A stretch of DNA of 64,000 nt from Misgurnus anguillicaudatus (GCF_027580225.2 NC_073348.2:26828501-26892500), one strand, 5' to 3'. Positions 25,401-37,431 are shown, numbered from the stretch's first letter. Notes: generated by a model from the letters alone, not told the origin. Numbers and translations are program-made.

Positions 25401-28299
25401 GCGTAATTGCGTAGATGTGTAAACCCCAACGACTGCATTTTCAAAATAAAAGTTACATCCAGCATTGTAGCCCCATGCTATTTTTTTGTTATTGATCGAC
25501 ATTGTATCGACATGTTTGATTATGTTGATGTGCATGAAATGTGCTGACGCATCACATTATTTTCGCACACCAAACGATCAAATTTTTTACACATTACGTG
25601 TACAGACAATATAGCGGGTGTACGTGTAAATGCGCCTATTTTCGTAAACCAATGTTGACGCATAGAAGCGTTATTGCGTAGATGTGTAAACCCCAAGGAC
25701 TGCATTTTCAAAATAAAAGTCACATCCAGCATTGTATCCCCTACTGCTTATTATGCCTTTATAATGTATTTTTTGCACAGTGTTAGGCAGAATTTTATGT
25801 GGCATTAATGGTGCTTTATGACGTAAAGTGTTGATTGCGCTTTACATTTTTATTTATACTGAAAATGTTAAAATTAACAAGGTAAAGTTTTTTTAAGAAA
25901 ATAATTTTAAAAGGTTTGAAATACTGATAATAGATTAATCAACAACAAAAAATCTAAATTGTTAGCTGCAGCACGCCCCAGTTTTTAAATGCTTATAGAC
26001 GCAGCTTTTTCTGAAAGCATTTTTCATGCAGTGCTTTACCGCATTTAACGTAAACACAATAAAACTTAATTCCACTAATTTACAGCTTTACTGTATTAAG
26101 CACTGATTAAAAACATTCATTGTCGGACATTGCCTGTTGTGTGTGTTCAAAGCATATTAGGAGCAGTCTATTCTGCAATCACTCTCTTGTTGCATTAATG
26201 TTATACGCCAATCAATCGATTGATTTCAAAGACGCCTAATAAGCCATAAACTCACAATTATGAAGAACTCCATCGCACATATCTTCCAGTTATTATCTTT
26301 TAATGATGCAAGAATATTCTGGTACGAATGATAAAGTGTAGCGTGAGTGCAGGGGGGACAATCGCACTTGAGTACGGTTTAGTCCGGTTAAGTGTAGTAT
26401 GAGTGTGCCCTTGGTAGGCTGAATCCACAGGTATATTCCTGCTGTGTTGTGGAATTAACCTAAAGGACTGTGTTTCTCCTGAAGTCTGTTGCTGGTACTT
26501 TGGCTCTTGATGTCTGTAGAAAAAAGCTCCAGACTGTTTGATGTCGTAGATTCAATGTTGCATGCACGCAGTGGTTCTTATCTAACACACAGCGGGGATG
26601 ATCGCCCTGTGAGCCCAAGCACTCAGGTTACTTTGAAGTACATCGTTTCTATCCAGGATAGGTTTTTTCGATCTCTATCAGATCTGTAATGTGCAATAAA
26701 AAGTTATTATTCTGCTTATTTATTTGTTCAAGACTTGTTCGTTCTCCCATTGAAGGACTGTATTGTCTATTTATCGCAGAGAAACGCATCTGATTATGAT
26801 TGTGAAAGCTGTCTGATTAAATATGCGGGCGTTCCTTAACACCCACCAATCGATTAGTCGGTCACACTACTCACTAACTAGCTAGGTGTGCTCCTGTATA
26901 GCTTAGTGGTAGAGCATGGTGTCAGCAGCTCAAACAGTCATGGTTTCAACCCAGGGAACACACATATTGATAAAAGTGTATACTTTGTAAGTCACTTTGG
27001 ATAAAAGTGTCTACCAAATAGGGCTTGCCTAACGATTAGTCGCAACTAATCGTTTGCCAATAAAAGTTTGTGTACTGTGTATGTATATATTTAAGAAATA
27101 TTTGTATGTGTATATACATTTTTATATTTATATATAATTTATATTATATATAAATATAAAATTAATTATATAAATATATATTTTTCTAATTAAATTAGTT
27201 AAAATGATATATTTTTCTTGTTACAGCTCAAAATCCATATTTTATTCGAAGGAGAAAAAGAATTTGAACAGCAGATAAGTTTGTGGGGGGTGAGTATTTA
27301 GTGCAAACCTTTAAAGCAACTATAAAACAACACTTTCATTAGGTTTTCTTTCTTTTTTGCTATTGGTCAGACAAACAGATCCCACCCCAAACTCATGTTG
27401 CTCAAATAAAAAACACAGTTCAATGCCATTTCATGGCAATACATGATGCCACGTTTTACGAGGTGGCTAATTTGTACGATCTGTTTTTACCCCTGTGATG
27501 TTGGGGATGGGGTTTTGTTATTATTTTTTATGATAATCGTATGTTTTTGTACAATTCACTTCGTACAAATTCATACGAATTTTCCAACTTGTAAAATACA
27601 CACAAATTCTTGTTTTGATATCATTACAGAGCCGCAATTGATTTTGTTTGAATCAACTTATGAATGGCTTACTCCGTACAGTATATTCGCCTGGAAGAAA
27701 AAGTGCTTTTAAAGGGGACATATCATGAAAATCTGACTTTTCCCATGTTTAAGTGCTATAATTGGGTCCTCTGTGCTTCTATCAACCTAGAAAATGTGAA
27801 AAAGATCAACCCAGTAACTTAGTTTTGATTAACCATTCTCTGCAAACATGTGAAAAATAGGTAATTGAAGTTTGGCTCCCCTTGTGATGTCAGAAGGGGA
27901 TAACACCGCCCCTTAACCTGCACTATCCAACCACAGCACTGCTATTTAGTGCAGAGATCAGCTCATTTGCATTTAAAAAGACACCCAAAAATGGCACATT
28001 TTTGCTTATACCAACAAAGTGGCAAATTTAACATGTTACATAGTTGATCTTTATGGTACTTTGAGCCAGAACTTAAAAATAAGCACCATGTTTTCTATAT
28101 CATTTCTGTAACACGTTTTTGTACCCTTCTTAAGGTAATTGACACCAGCAAAAGTTTTGTGAATATGATGGCTGCCAAAATTGAGATTATGTTGAAGAAG
28201 GCGGAACCAATGTCGTGGGCTCGTCTGGATCTACCACCCGTTGTTCCTCCAAAGAAGGAGGAGAAAGTTATCGACAGTGAAGATGAGTGTGATGATTAA
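19443..28299 (+). CDS. chordc1: chordc1, CHORD- and CS-domain HSP90 co-chaperone (11 coding exons)
   Basis: Zinc-binding HSP90 co-chaperone (CHP1/morgana family), cytosolic. Exons: 19443-19506, 19923-19972, 20567-20623, 21095-21249, 21390-21493, 21603-21661, 22411-22481, 22602-22708, 22880-22999, 27227-27289, 28135-28299; about 337 aa against 332 in human. CHORD 1 spans residues ~5-64 ([32 protein letters not shown]), CHORD 2 ~157-216 ([37 protein letters not shown]), and the CS domain ~223-312 ([20 protein letters not shown] … [20 protein letters not shown]), with an acidic end (DSEDECDD). All junctions are canonical and in frame except exon 7 to 8, where GT-AG splicing leaves one extra base and shifts the frame. 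Intron 9 (23000-27226) is largely repeats. The gene looks functional apart from that base. Confidence 0.93.
20005..20510. mobile_element. TTAA-flanked MITE, family D, chordc1 intron 2
   Basis: TTAA at 20001-20004 and 20511-20514. Inverted ends: AGGAAAACACCACCG…ttactatgttcttacctcaactta and taagttgaggtaagaacatagtaaaat…GTTTTTCT. A second copy is at 46450-46871. Confidence 0.8.
22472..22612 (+). other. chordc1: chordc1 exon 7-intron 7-exon 8 junction with a one-base frame conflict
   Basis: Exon 7 ends TTCCATGAAGG|gtaaat using GT at 22482; exon 8 begins tttccatgaag|GAATGAAA using AG at 22600-22601. Joined, they read GAA GGG AAT… and soon reach a stop. The family needs GAA GGA ATG (HEGMKYW), one G fewer. 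Both edges carry the 11-mer TTCCATGAAGG, so the required mRNA corresponds to a GG-AG or GT-GG intron, or to a one-base error or allele in the GGG run at 22480-22482. Confidence 0.8.
23075..25195. mobile_element. Inverted-end element in chordc1 intron 9, split by a hAT insertion
   Basis: Left end gatgcttttccattgcatagtactcc…tttgggtcagct is an inverted match to right end agctgacccgacctgaccca…ggggtactatgcaatggaaaagagcctc. Positions 23732-25060 are a later insertion plus its target copy, leaving about 0.8 kb of host element. Confidence 0.7.
23732..25052. mobile_element. hAT-type element with 8-bp TSD, nested (1321 bp)
   Basis: Ends TAGGGCTGAAACGATTC and AATCGATAGCTGCAGCCCTA; exact 8-bp duplication GCCTATAA at 23724-23731 and 25053-25060. 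Inner tcgatt/aatcga-rich sub-terminal blocks are typical. Small open frames inside are not a recognisable intact transposase. Confidence 0.85.
25249..25741. repeat. Direct duplication of a ~230-bp block in chordc1 intron 9
   Basis: 25249-25474 and 25501-25741 share attgtatcgacat, catgaaatgtgctgac, cacattacg(c/t)gtacagacaa, tagcggg, acgtgtaaatgcgcct and gcgtagatgtgtaaacccca in the same order, with substitutions and small indels. Confidence 0.75.
26889..27019 (+). repeat. tRNA-derived SINE
   Basis: tRNA-like head with A box (tagcttagtggtagagcatgg) and B box (ggtttcaaccc), and a tail gtcactttggataaaagtgtctaccaaat like the shared SINE/LINE 3' end. It is in chordc1 intron 9. Confidence 0.7.
27713..28080. 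mobile_element. TTAA MITE family B, right end lost, just before chordc1 exon 11
   Basis: TTAA at 27709-27712, then AGGGGACATATCATGAAAATC and the family-B body (ttgtgatgtcagaagg, gtgcagagatcagctcatttgc). The complementary end is missing; the last coding exon begins about 55 bp further on (28135). Confidence 0.75.
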
Positions 28300-28700
28300 A
28301 ATAAGAGACTTTAAGAATGACACAGTGTACACTCTTAAAAATTAAGGTGCTGAATGGTTCCATAATGAACCTTTAACATCTGAAGAACTTTTCTGTTTCA
28401 AAAAAGGTTCCTACCAAGAAGAACCTTGACAATGTTATTATGTCATTGCTATGAAGAGCCGTTTAAGCACCTTTATTTTCAAGTGTGTGGTATTGTGAGA
28501 TACAGCTCTGAATTAGTCTAGGAATTCATCCTTTCTCTTGACGAATAAAGCATGAACGCATTATGTAAATTCTGAAAGCGATTATTTGTCCAGATTTTAA
28601 AATATTTATTGTATAAGGCATATTTAGGGTTTAAATAAAGCTCCCTTTCATGCACACCATCAACAAAAGGCTGTTTTATTTGACAAACAGTCCTAATAAA
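28300..28700 (+). terminator. chordc1: chordc1 3' UTR with candidate poly(A) signals
   Basis: After the TAA at 28297-28299, AATAAA hexamers occur on the plus strand at 28544, 28634 and 28695. Which one is used cannot be told. A palindromic MITE lies in the presumed UTR (28328-28490). Confidence 0.5.
28328..28490. repeat. Palindromic 'aaggttctt' fish MITE in chordc1 3' UTR
   Basis: Terminal inverted repeats acactcttaaaaattaaggtgct and the complement of aagcacctttattttcaagtgtg flank internal ggttcc/gaacc and aagaacc/ggttctt blocks that can fold into one long hairpin. This is a very common dispersed repeat in cyprinid genomes. Confidence 0.75.
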
Positions 28701-29226
28701 GCATTTCACATTACAGTTGTTTTTAATCTCAAGTAATCTGTCATTGCAGCATTGCTAAATATGGTCTTATTTAGAGCTATGGAAGAAATGCGACGTCCGG
28801 TTATAGCGAGTAAAGAAATATGGGTGAGCATTTAGGAATCAAGTCAATATTTTTGCAGAGAAACACATTAAAAACTTGCCACTCGGATAGCTTTAACCTT
28901 TTGCATACCGAATTGCAATTTCTTGTCAAATTTATAGCAGCCGTTGCACTGCAAAGGCAGCAATGAATAGATATTAAACCAGCACGTGTTGAGATGCTAG
29001 ACATGTCTCAACTTTTGGCTCATGACAACAGCATTGATGGCATAAAGCCTAAAATAACTTCAAATTTTGCTTTCTTGTCAGGTTCCTGTGTGTCTAATAT
29101 TTCCTTTTAAGTTTTCACTTCTATTGTATAAATGTAGCCACAATGCCTGCTATTCAAGGTGTTTAACCACTAGAATCCCCTTGCCACAGACAATAAAATG
29201 AAACTGACATACTGCAAAAATACACT

Positions 29227-29232
29227 TTATTC
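29227..29232 (-). terminator. kpna7: kpna7 poly(A) signal AATAAA
   Basis: On the minus strand AATAAA begins 22 bases after the TGA stop (29257-29255), which would give an unusually short 3' UTR. No other minus-strand AATAAA was noted close to the stop. Confidence 0.55.
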
Positions 29233-29254
29233 CATTTAGACGTACTAAAACAAG

Positions 29255-32200
29255 TCAAAAGTCAAATTTCTTTTGCACATCAGATGCGCCAAAGACAAAG
29301 TTTGCATCCGTGGCTTCAGTTTTCAAGCACTGATCCTCACCCTCCTGAAATCAGAGAGAAAGCAAGTCAGTTAAACAGAACTAATGAATGTTTTGTTGGT
29401 GCTCAAGTCAAGTCCAAATGCATCTGCAAATAGCCCTTAAAGCAATACTTCAGTCATATATTACCCCAGGATTTACTTGCCCTCAAGCAATCTGAGATAC
29501 ACAACTCAGAATGTGTTCATCTGAAAGATGGACAGCTTAAAGGTCTTTTAACAGTAGAAAACACGGATCAGGGAACATCATCTTGCTTTAAACACCAAAG
29601 AAAGTTATTTTGTCATTAACAGAGGTAATCCACACAGCTCCAAGGGGTTAGAGGTATTTTTGGGTAACTGATGAGATTTGAAATATGGATTTTTTATAAA
29701 CCAATACAATAACTAGCTTTCGGTAACGACGCCATCTTGGATTCACGAGGGTCACAGAGCAACGTACTGATGCAATCAACCCTCACTATGCTCCAAGTCC
29801 AAGATGGGGTTACTGTAAGATTACGGTTAAAGTTATTACAAAAATCACGGCGATTTTCTTGCAGAAGACCACCTTTATTAACCCCTTGGAAATGTGTGGA
29901 TTACCTCTAAAGGATGAATGCACTTTTGGGGGGTTTAAAGCAAGATGTTCCCTGATCCTAGTTTTCGATCATTATAAAGCTTGGAACAAGGGCATTTACC
30001 AAAGTAACGTCCAAAGACGTGCATCTCTGAGTGCTTGAGGGCGAGTAAATAATGGGGTAACTTTGATATTTGGCTGGAGCAGGGTTTCCCAACAAAGTCT
30101 TACATGGCACCCCTCCCATGCAGGATGATTAAGATCTCTCCTTAAATGAAAAAACGGTTTCAGCTTCCTCCCAAAACGCACAATTAAGCTGATGAGTTAA
30201 ATTAGGCGTTTTATATAGGGAGACATCTAAAACATCCTGGGAGGGGTGCCACGTAGGACTGGGTTGGGAAGGACTGGGCTGGAGTATCCCTTTAAAGCCC
30301 GGAATACACTGCACGATTTTTGTCCTCTTATAAGATCATTACCTTATCACAATGTGCGACATGTATCGCTCAAACTCGGGCACGAGAGGCATGTAGACTG
30401 TACGATGATGACACGGAAGCTTTGGCGGCAGCGTCACACGTTGCGCAATGTCACCAGCATGCGCTCGCGGTACACAAATACCGGCACGCAGGTCGTAGTG
30501 CAAACACACTGTGCGGTGATCATGCCGAATCTCTGACACTGTCAGAAAACCATCGTAGGCCATCCCTGGACGCAAGACCGGGAAAACGGCCGTCTTTGAA
30601 CCTCTCTTATTGTACGACATAAGACCACCGATGAAGAGCCACGATCACAGAAATCGCGCCGATAGGTTCACGATGGCAATCTTTCGTCTGGGACAGCCAA
30701 TAATCGTGCAGTGTATCCCGAGCTTAAGAGGAAAGCGACTTAGCATTACATAAACATCAGAAACACAGTAGTAACACTACAAATACCCCCCCCAATTAAG
30801 CAATGCCCACCTCACTAAAATACTTGTCAATGAGAGCCTGAGCAGCCCTGTACACCGCATTGTTCTCATGGTTTTGGAGGAATTCGATTCGATCCAGTCC
30901 GCCCACTTCCTCCACCAACAAACTGAGTTTATCCACCTCCCCGAGTTTCTCGGCAGCCTGTGGAAGACGCAAAGGTAATGCTAGCAAATTCTTTACAGGG
31001 ACTTACAATCCCACACAGAAACTGTGACTCACCAAGAAGATATTGTTAACGGCATCTAGGATCACCAGAACCGTCTTGGTGTCTTTAACCTGAAGTAAAG
31101 ACAAGATTGCCTCTAGAGCACCACATTTGACCAGGTGTACCACTTGGTCAACGGTTCCACCACTTGTGTAGTTGGTCACCGCCCAGACAGCCTCTCGCTG
31201 GGTTTTGAAATCGCCCTGCAAACAGACAGTTTATCTGCAAAGCTTAATCGAAAACAGACCCCTTAGCCCAGAGCTGATGTTCTTCAAAACGCACAAACAC
31301 ATTTATGAATTTTAAACACAAGTTAGTTCCAATATTAGCAGTGTTTACCACAAGCATTTGTAAACGGATGAGGATAGCGCATTGCCTTTGGGATATGGCA
31401 CTAGCGCCTTTGATTTTCAAATCAAAGTAGTGGCGTAGCTGCAAAAATGAAAACATGCAGACTTTTTGGACAAACTGAGTATCCACTTGCTTCAAAGTGT
31501 GTCTTATACGGTTTTGACAAAAGGCATCAGATATACCTTTTGCGAACTGAACCAAAACTACTCTTTAAAGTGACCCAGGGACTGCTGATCAATCTGACCT
31601 TGTGTGATCCTCAGATTTACCAATTCTTAATAGCCTAAAGGCAACTACTGTATATGGGGACAAAGTTACAAGACTAAGCAAGGCTTTACAGCATACATTT
31701 TTTAGGAGATCAACTAGAGGAGGCAGTAAGCCACATGTGATGAGCTGTTGAATCTGCTGGCAGGGCCCAGCTGCAATGTTGGAGACGGCCCAAGCAGCCT
31801 CCTTCTGTATACTGGACTTGGGGTGGCGCATCAGCTGGGGCAGAGCGCCCAGCACACCTGCATCAATGGCCGCTTGTGTCTGGAGGTCTGAGCCACTCAC
31901 GATGTTCCCAATAGAGCGCAGGGCTGGGGTCTAGAGTGTACCAGTATGAGAGAAACGAACAGTTTGTTCCAGACATCCTAAGAACTGGGTCTATAAACGA
32001 TTGCAGATAAAATTCAGGTAGTGAAGCCACCGACCAGCAATATTGGTATGCTTAACCACAGGAGGACGACAACAGCTGACAGCTAATGTGTTAACCTAGA
32101 ATGGCCCAGTGTGCGGATCAATTGAACAAGACTTGGGTCTTTAAAGAAATTTGACATCCCTGACACTCATATTGTTGGCAAGTCATGATAGGTTTCATAG

Positions 32201-35200
32201 GCAGGGTCACATTTTATGGGCTTAACAGACAGACTTAACCCAAGTGTTAATGGATATGCAGTCTTTACAATAAATGATTTCCTATCAAGTACCACATGTG
32301 GGCATACCAATATGGCAGCACATCTACCTCAATTTTTGCCGATTTTATATTATGGCTCAATGGTTACATTACTGTACTTACCACCACTGCAAGTTCCTCA
32401 AAACCCAAGAGCTCAACCAATCGTGAAAGGATACCAGTCTTTATCACTACATCAATTCGCTCATTGGGTCCATCTGTGAGGTAAGAAATGGCCCAGCATG
32501 CATCAGACAGTATGGACTTGTCACTGTGGTGAAGCAGTTGAATAATCGATGGGAGCATTTGCTGGACGGCACTGAATCGCGGGAAAGGATTCTTGTTCCT
32601 GCAAAGGTTTGATAGGGTCCACGTCAGGTTGCGGAGGTATCCAACCTACAAAAAAAATATAGGGGGTTATATGCTGCACTTTTAGATGACAGTTTATGCA
32701 ACTTTGGATAGGATTGTGTTTCCAGAAGAAACGCTGAATTTGGTTAATGAAAGTGACTGCATTTTGCAGCCAGACTGCAAAAATCATCAGTTTTCTTGAA
32801 GGTGGAACTTTGGACTAGAGCAGCCATACGGAGCATTGCACCTCCCCATTCTTAGTAACAGAACTGCAGTATCTTGCAAATATATATAGTTTTAGGAAAT
32901 ACTCACTGGGGCGTCAGGTGTGAGTCGCGCCAACAACGCAGGAATGACACCACAATCGATCAGTGCATCACGATATGATGGACCATCACCTGTGGAGAAA
33001 TATTAACAAGTAGTTTCCAAAATTTGTTAAAGTACTATTAAAATTGGATTTAATAAGTTTACTACAGTGGTTTGCTGAAAATAGATTAATGCCCAATCCC
33101 ATTTCTCCATCTTACCCCTTTATGTAAGTGTAAGGCCCAATTGGGATAGCCCTTACGCACACATGAACGTGCAAAACTAATGGGTAAGAGGTAAAAAATG
33201 GGATAGGGCTTTAATCACCTTAAGCTTTTAATTGGTCTACAAAACTGGTTTTAGCACAGTCACCAGGTAAAACCAACTAAACACTAACTTGGCCAGGTTG
33301 GAAGACCAGCTTAGGATGTTTTAAGCATTTTTTCAGTAGGGTACAAATTTTTAGATGATGGTCCCGACAAAAATTTTAACATTCCTCCGATTCTTCCGAA
33401 AGTGTAAAGTAATCTCACCAGCAATGTTGCCTAAAGCCCATACAGCTTGCTCGCTGATGTTCAGCATTGGTGAAGCCAGTAGGGCGATGAAGGCTGGCAC
33501 CGCTCCATGCTCAACCACCTGCTGTGTGTGCCAAGAGGTGCCAGATGCGACATTAGTGAGAGACCACGCAGCCTCAAACTGCAGAGTGGGATCATCGTGC
33601 CTCCCCAAAAACTCCACAAAGCGACTCAGCAGTCCCGCCTCAACGATCTCCTTCAGAGGAGGGTTCCTCTCCCGGGACAGCAGCTTCCTGTATGGATTAA
33701 ATTGACAGTCGGTGATGAGGAGGTTTGAAGAAAATTAAGATTGATTTAAGATTTAGATTGATTGTTGTACCTAGCTGCTTGACAGCCTTGTCTTTGACTT
33801 TCTGGACAATTACTGTTCACATTTGCAACGATGTCTAGGATCGTGGCCGATATGATCTTGACAGAAATAGAGTTGCATGAGTATTGCACAAATTAGTAAG
33901 AAAAATGTATATAGAGAGATTAAAAAGATTTTAAAAAAAAAATGTTATTTTCAACTCATGGTTGTGTCAAAAAGGGAGAAACAGGTCACATTGGGGTAAA
34001 AAAAAATCTAAAGTTTAGTTTGTGCTCACGCAAAGCCTTCATGTGCAGAATTTATTTTCCAAGTTTAGTTTCGCACGTGACTAAACTTTAATTTTCGCTC
34101 CATGTCCCTTTAGGGGCTCCTTAAATATAACCCTCGCATTTTTAGAGTAAAAGTAACGGTTTACATAATAAAAAAGGTAACTGCAAATAAAAAGTTAAAA
34201 AGTGAGTTAAAAGTATAGTGACAAAAATGGTTTGGCAAGATAAAAGCATGCTTCAGGGATATTTCAATGCACATACACAGTTTATTTATGTTGATTTTAT
34301 GCGATAAAAAATTACATTTGCACCATTTTTGTGAAAGTTAAGACTAAATGGACCTGAAAATGTCAAATGGTGTAACCACCAATTGCACCAAAGAATGAGA
34401 AATTGAATAATTTAGCCACCTTGATGACAGGTAAGCGTAATCACCAAAAAATCAATTTAAATATTTTTAGTCACTTCTAAATGTAAATGAATGTTTTTGT
34501 AATATTTGTCCAGACATATGCTGAAAACAGTTTTCGAAAGAATCTTTGACAAATGTAAAAAGTAAAAAAAATCATTACACTAAACTAGATGATAACAGGC
34601 TACATTTTATTCCACTTTTATGGATTTATTTTTCATTTAAAAATAAAAACATTAGTTACACCACACTGACATTTTTGCTATCCCCCAATTATTATTTTAA
34701 AATGAAATAAAACCAGAAATTTTAGACTTGATGCTAAAAAATAGTATGCAAGTAGGCCTAATCTACTAATTTATTTTGAAATGTTAACCCTTTTACATTT
34801 AATTGAACCACACGGACACAAAATAATTAACGTCACGTCATTGGCCCGAAAACGAAGTAAAAGCAATAAAAGTCTGTAAAAATACCACAAACAAGTAACA
34901 AGGGAAAATTTAAGTTTAAGTTGGTAAGGTAAGAGTTAACCAAAGTAGTAACTTAAAATGTAAGAGAAAATTTATGAATGAACACCTGCTCGTTGTCAGT
35001 GTTAAACTCAGGTGACAGAGGTTCCTCATCTCCATGGGACGAAATATTTCTCCTCTTCAAAATACTTTCAACCCTTTGAGCTTTTCTGAGCTCAACGCAC
35101 TCAGCGATTCTGCGGTCGCGCATTTTCTGTAAACACACACATACAGCTCGTGAAGGATTACACAGATTTCGCCGTGAAAAGATAACCAGAATGACAACTT

Positions 35201-35268
35201 ACCGTCGGCTCTTTGCCCTTATTTTTGAACTTAGACATTCGTTTATCAGACAAATTTTCTGTAGGCAT
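29255..35268 (-). CDS. kpna7: Importin alpha of the KPNA2/KPNA7 clade, probably kpna7 (10 coding exons)
   Basis: Nuclear-import adaptor that binds classical NLS cargo through armadillo repeats and importin beta through an N-terminal IBB domain. Exons in transcript order: 35203-35268, 34986-35126, 33771-33856, 33419-33687, 32907-32989, 32382-32645, 31697-31930, 31033-31215, 30811-30957, 29255-29344; all joints are in frame with GT-AG sites, giving 520 aa. The IBB region (~10-55) has the basic runs [21 protein letters not shown] and LKRRNIS. The ARM array shows the NLS-groove W…N pairs (WSLTN, WALGN, WTLSN, WAISY, WAVSN, WAVTN). It ends DVQKKFDF. The segment [20 protein letters not shown] resembles human KPNA7 more than KPNA2, and KPNA7 is oocyte/embryo-enriched in vertebrates (family knowledge). 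kpna2 is the main alternative name. No defects are seen. Confidence 0.9.
29441..30291. mobile_element. TTAA-flanked palindromic element in kpna7 intron 9, with a nested hairpin
   Basis: TTAA at 29437-29440 and 30292-30295; ends AGCAATACTTCAGTCA and TGGAGTATCCCT. A second inverted unit (aggg tttcccaac … catggcacccctcccatgca / atcctgggaggggtgccac … gttgggaa) is inserted at about 30078-30275. Confidence 0.7.
30296..30723. mobile_element. TTAA-flanked element abutting the previous one
   Basis: Shares the TTAA at 30292-30295 with the element on its left; the other TTAA is at 30724-30727. Inverted ends are AGCCCGGAATACACTGCACG and CGTGCAGTGTATCCCGAGC. Together the two fill nearly all of kpna7 intron 9. 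Confidence 0.75.
33080..33345. repeat. Two short inverted repeats in kpna7 intron 4
   Basis: gcccaatcccatttct … aaatgggatagggct (33092-33212) forms one palindrome; an aaccaact…ggccaggttgg…accagctta repeat fragment follows (33265-33345). Both are frequent fish repeat words. Confidence 0.45.
33972..34114. repeat. Copy of the GAGCCC(T)TAAGG-end element, without inserts
   Basis: aggtcacattggggtaaaaaaaaatctaaagtttagtttgtgctcacgc … tcgctccatgtccctttaggggctcc parallels the element at 5845-6481. It lies in kpna7 intron 2 (33857-34985), which otherwise shows nothing recognisable. Confidence 0.6.
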
Positions 35269-36719
35269 TTTGGCACTTGATAAAGTTGCTTAATGCCGAT
35301 AACACCGTGTAAGCTTTTACAAAAACTCCCAACAAACTGATAAGCAAGGAGTCTATCCAACAACAAACTACCACCTGCCAAGAGCATTAAATAGGTAGAT
35401 AAGCACAATTATAAACAGGTGATATTAATTTGATGCCCACGACGCAACAGGTTAGATGGTTGTGCATATGAAAAGTTTCATAACGATAAATGTCAACCGC
35501 TATTCGTATTAAAATATGAATAAACTGTTTTTATAAAAAAAATGTTTGCATGCGCATAACAATTAAAAAAAAATGTTTATTGACATCTGTGTTCCAGTGC
35601 CATCTAGAGGCCATCTGTAGGTACATGCGCTGTTTGTAGTTTTGTGCTGTTTCTCACAAATCCTTTAGATACCTAAACCTGCATATTTGCTGGCTTTGCC
35701 CGTTCTCATTTTTCTTTGTTTCTCTAAGGAAACTTATATGTGTCTGCTCGGGGAAATAAAACAAAAGTTCAATTAGATTTGTACCGATCTGTGCCTGATA
35801 TGTATTGATTGCAATTTTAATATTTCTACAGAGGCAAACATATTTTGATAATATGTCTGAAAGCTCGATTATAGTGACATGCTCACTTTGATTTCTTAAA
35901 AAAAAGGGGGGGCAAGCATTAAATGTTTTTCTAAAACAGACCTATTGGCAATCTCACATTATTACAGATTTGCTTAAACTGTTTAACTAAAATCAAGTCT
36001 GATTGTGACGAAGTATATCACAATGACTTAAATAGCTCTAGAAAAATGTTCACGGTTTGATTGATTTCATAACTGGTAGAGATGTGTTTTTTCAACCAGA
36101 TGGCGCTGTGCCTGTACGACTGAGCCAAATTGCAAGATTTAGAAATAAACCATTAACAAGAATTTACATTACATTAATATATAATACATTTGATCTAGAT
36201 GAATTTCATATTTCTTATATTAATAAACATTTACATGATCGTAGGCTACTGCATTTACATTCATTTATTTTAAAGACGTTTTAACTCAAGTGACTTGCAG
36301 TGCATTCAATATATTTTTGTCAGTCTGTTTCGTGATCGAACCCATAACCTTTGCGTTGCTAGCGCAATGTTTTACCAATTGTCAGATTTAAAATGGCTTA
36401 AAGCAGGAAATTGCAAAAACTTCTCACTCAGTTCTTAGGAAATAACCATGGTTTAAATATAGTGAACGTTAAGTGTAAGTTTATAACTACATGTTTAAAC
36501 TATTTTTCCTGTGTGTAAATATATGCCTATTATGGTTTTAGAAACCAATGTTTTAAAAATGTGATTAAATAGCCTAATTTACTTACAAATTCAATTAATA
36601 TTTATATGCTAAACCTGTTACTTTTGAGTTTCTAATTCTTTGTTTATTCGGTTGTATTAAACATACATATTTTGCTAGATGTTTCTTAATTTTCAGTGAG
36701 AGGTAAATAGAAGCATGAA
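35269..36719. other. kpna7/grm5 intergenic region
   Basis: The kpna7 promoter and leader must lie near 35269-35450, but no diagnostic element is evident. A degenerate antisense tRNA-like SINE fragment sits around 36331-36385 (gtgatcgaacccataacctttgcgttgctagcgcaatg). Nothing else was recognised. Confidence 0.5.
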
Positions 36720-36845
36720 GTCACGTGACGCGCGCGAGACTTGTCACTGAAGTGAACGCGCGCATCTCTCGCGCTCATACACCCAGAGACGCTCGAGCTG
36801 GTGCTGTATTGACACAAGAAAATCTCCCCAAAAGATGACCGAACG
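36720..36845 (+). other. grm5: Candidate grm5 5'-UTR exon with upstream ORF start
   Basis: A CpG-containing stretch (cacgtgacgcgcgcgagac … gaacgcgcgcatctctcgcgc) ends at a strong donor, GACCGAACG|gtaagttt (36845/36846). A plausible acceptor, cttgactttttag|ATGCAC, lies at 37779-37780, 52 bp before the grm5 ATG. Splicing these makes a 16-codon uORF (ATG 36835, stop 37818-37820) that ends 12 nt before the main start. The 5' limit is nominal. Confidence 0.4.
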
Positions 36846-37431
36846 GTAAGTTTCATTCATATTCCTCTTGTTTTTATTGTTATTGACCGCGATAACTGTT
36901 TGTGCAGGATGGTTAATTAAAGCAGCTGCTTTGACTTTCACACTTTTTCTTAGCGCTCCAATGCCATCACACACTCGGTCTAAATCACATCACTCATAAG
37001 TTTACGGTCAGGTTTCTGTTAGATTTAATTGTAGTGTGCTTAATTTGTCCATTACCAATATATAGTGACTTTATGTACCACAGTTTGATTTTCTTTGCTA
37101 TGTTTATGGGTTTTTATGACCGTATTTCAGTACCATGGATAGCTCCAAAATAGCTTTCCGTGTAAACGCCTGTCACGTGTTATTTTGATATTATGAATAA
37201 CATTTGATTTGTGCTAACAGTTATGGAAATTTTAATAGTAAAGAGGCTATATAAATATTTATGTAGGCTATATCATTATATTTTGGGTCTCAGTTTATGA
37301 TTCTTAAATTAATAGATGAATCTTATTAGTTTGAATCAATGCTTTTTTAAATAGTGCAAACTGTTTGATTGCGAATCATTGTTTAAGGCAGGTTAATGAT
37401 GATGCATCGTATTATTGACTAGCAAAAAAAG

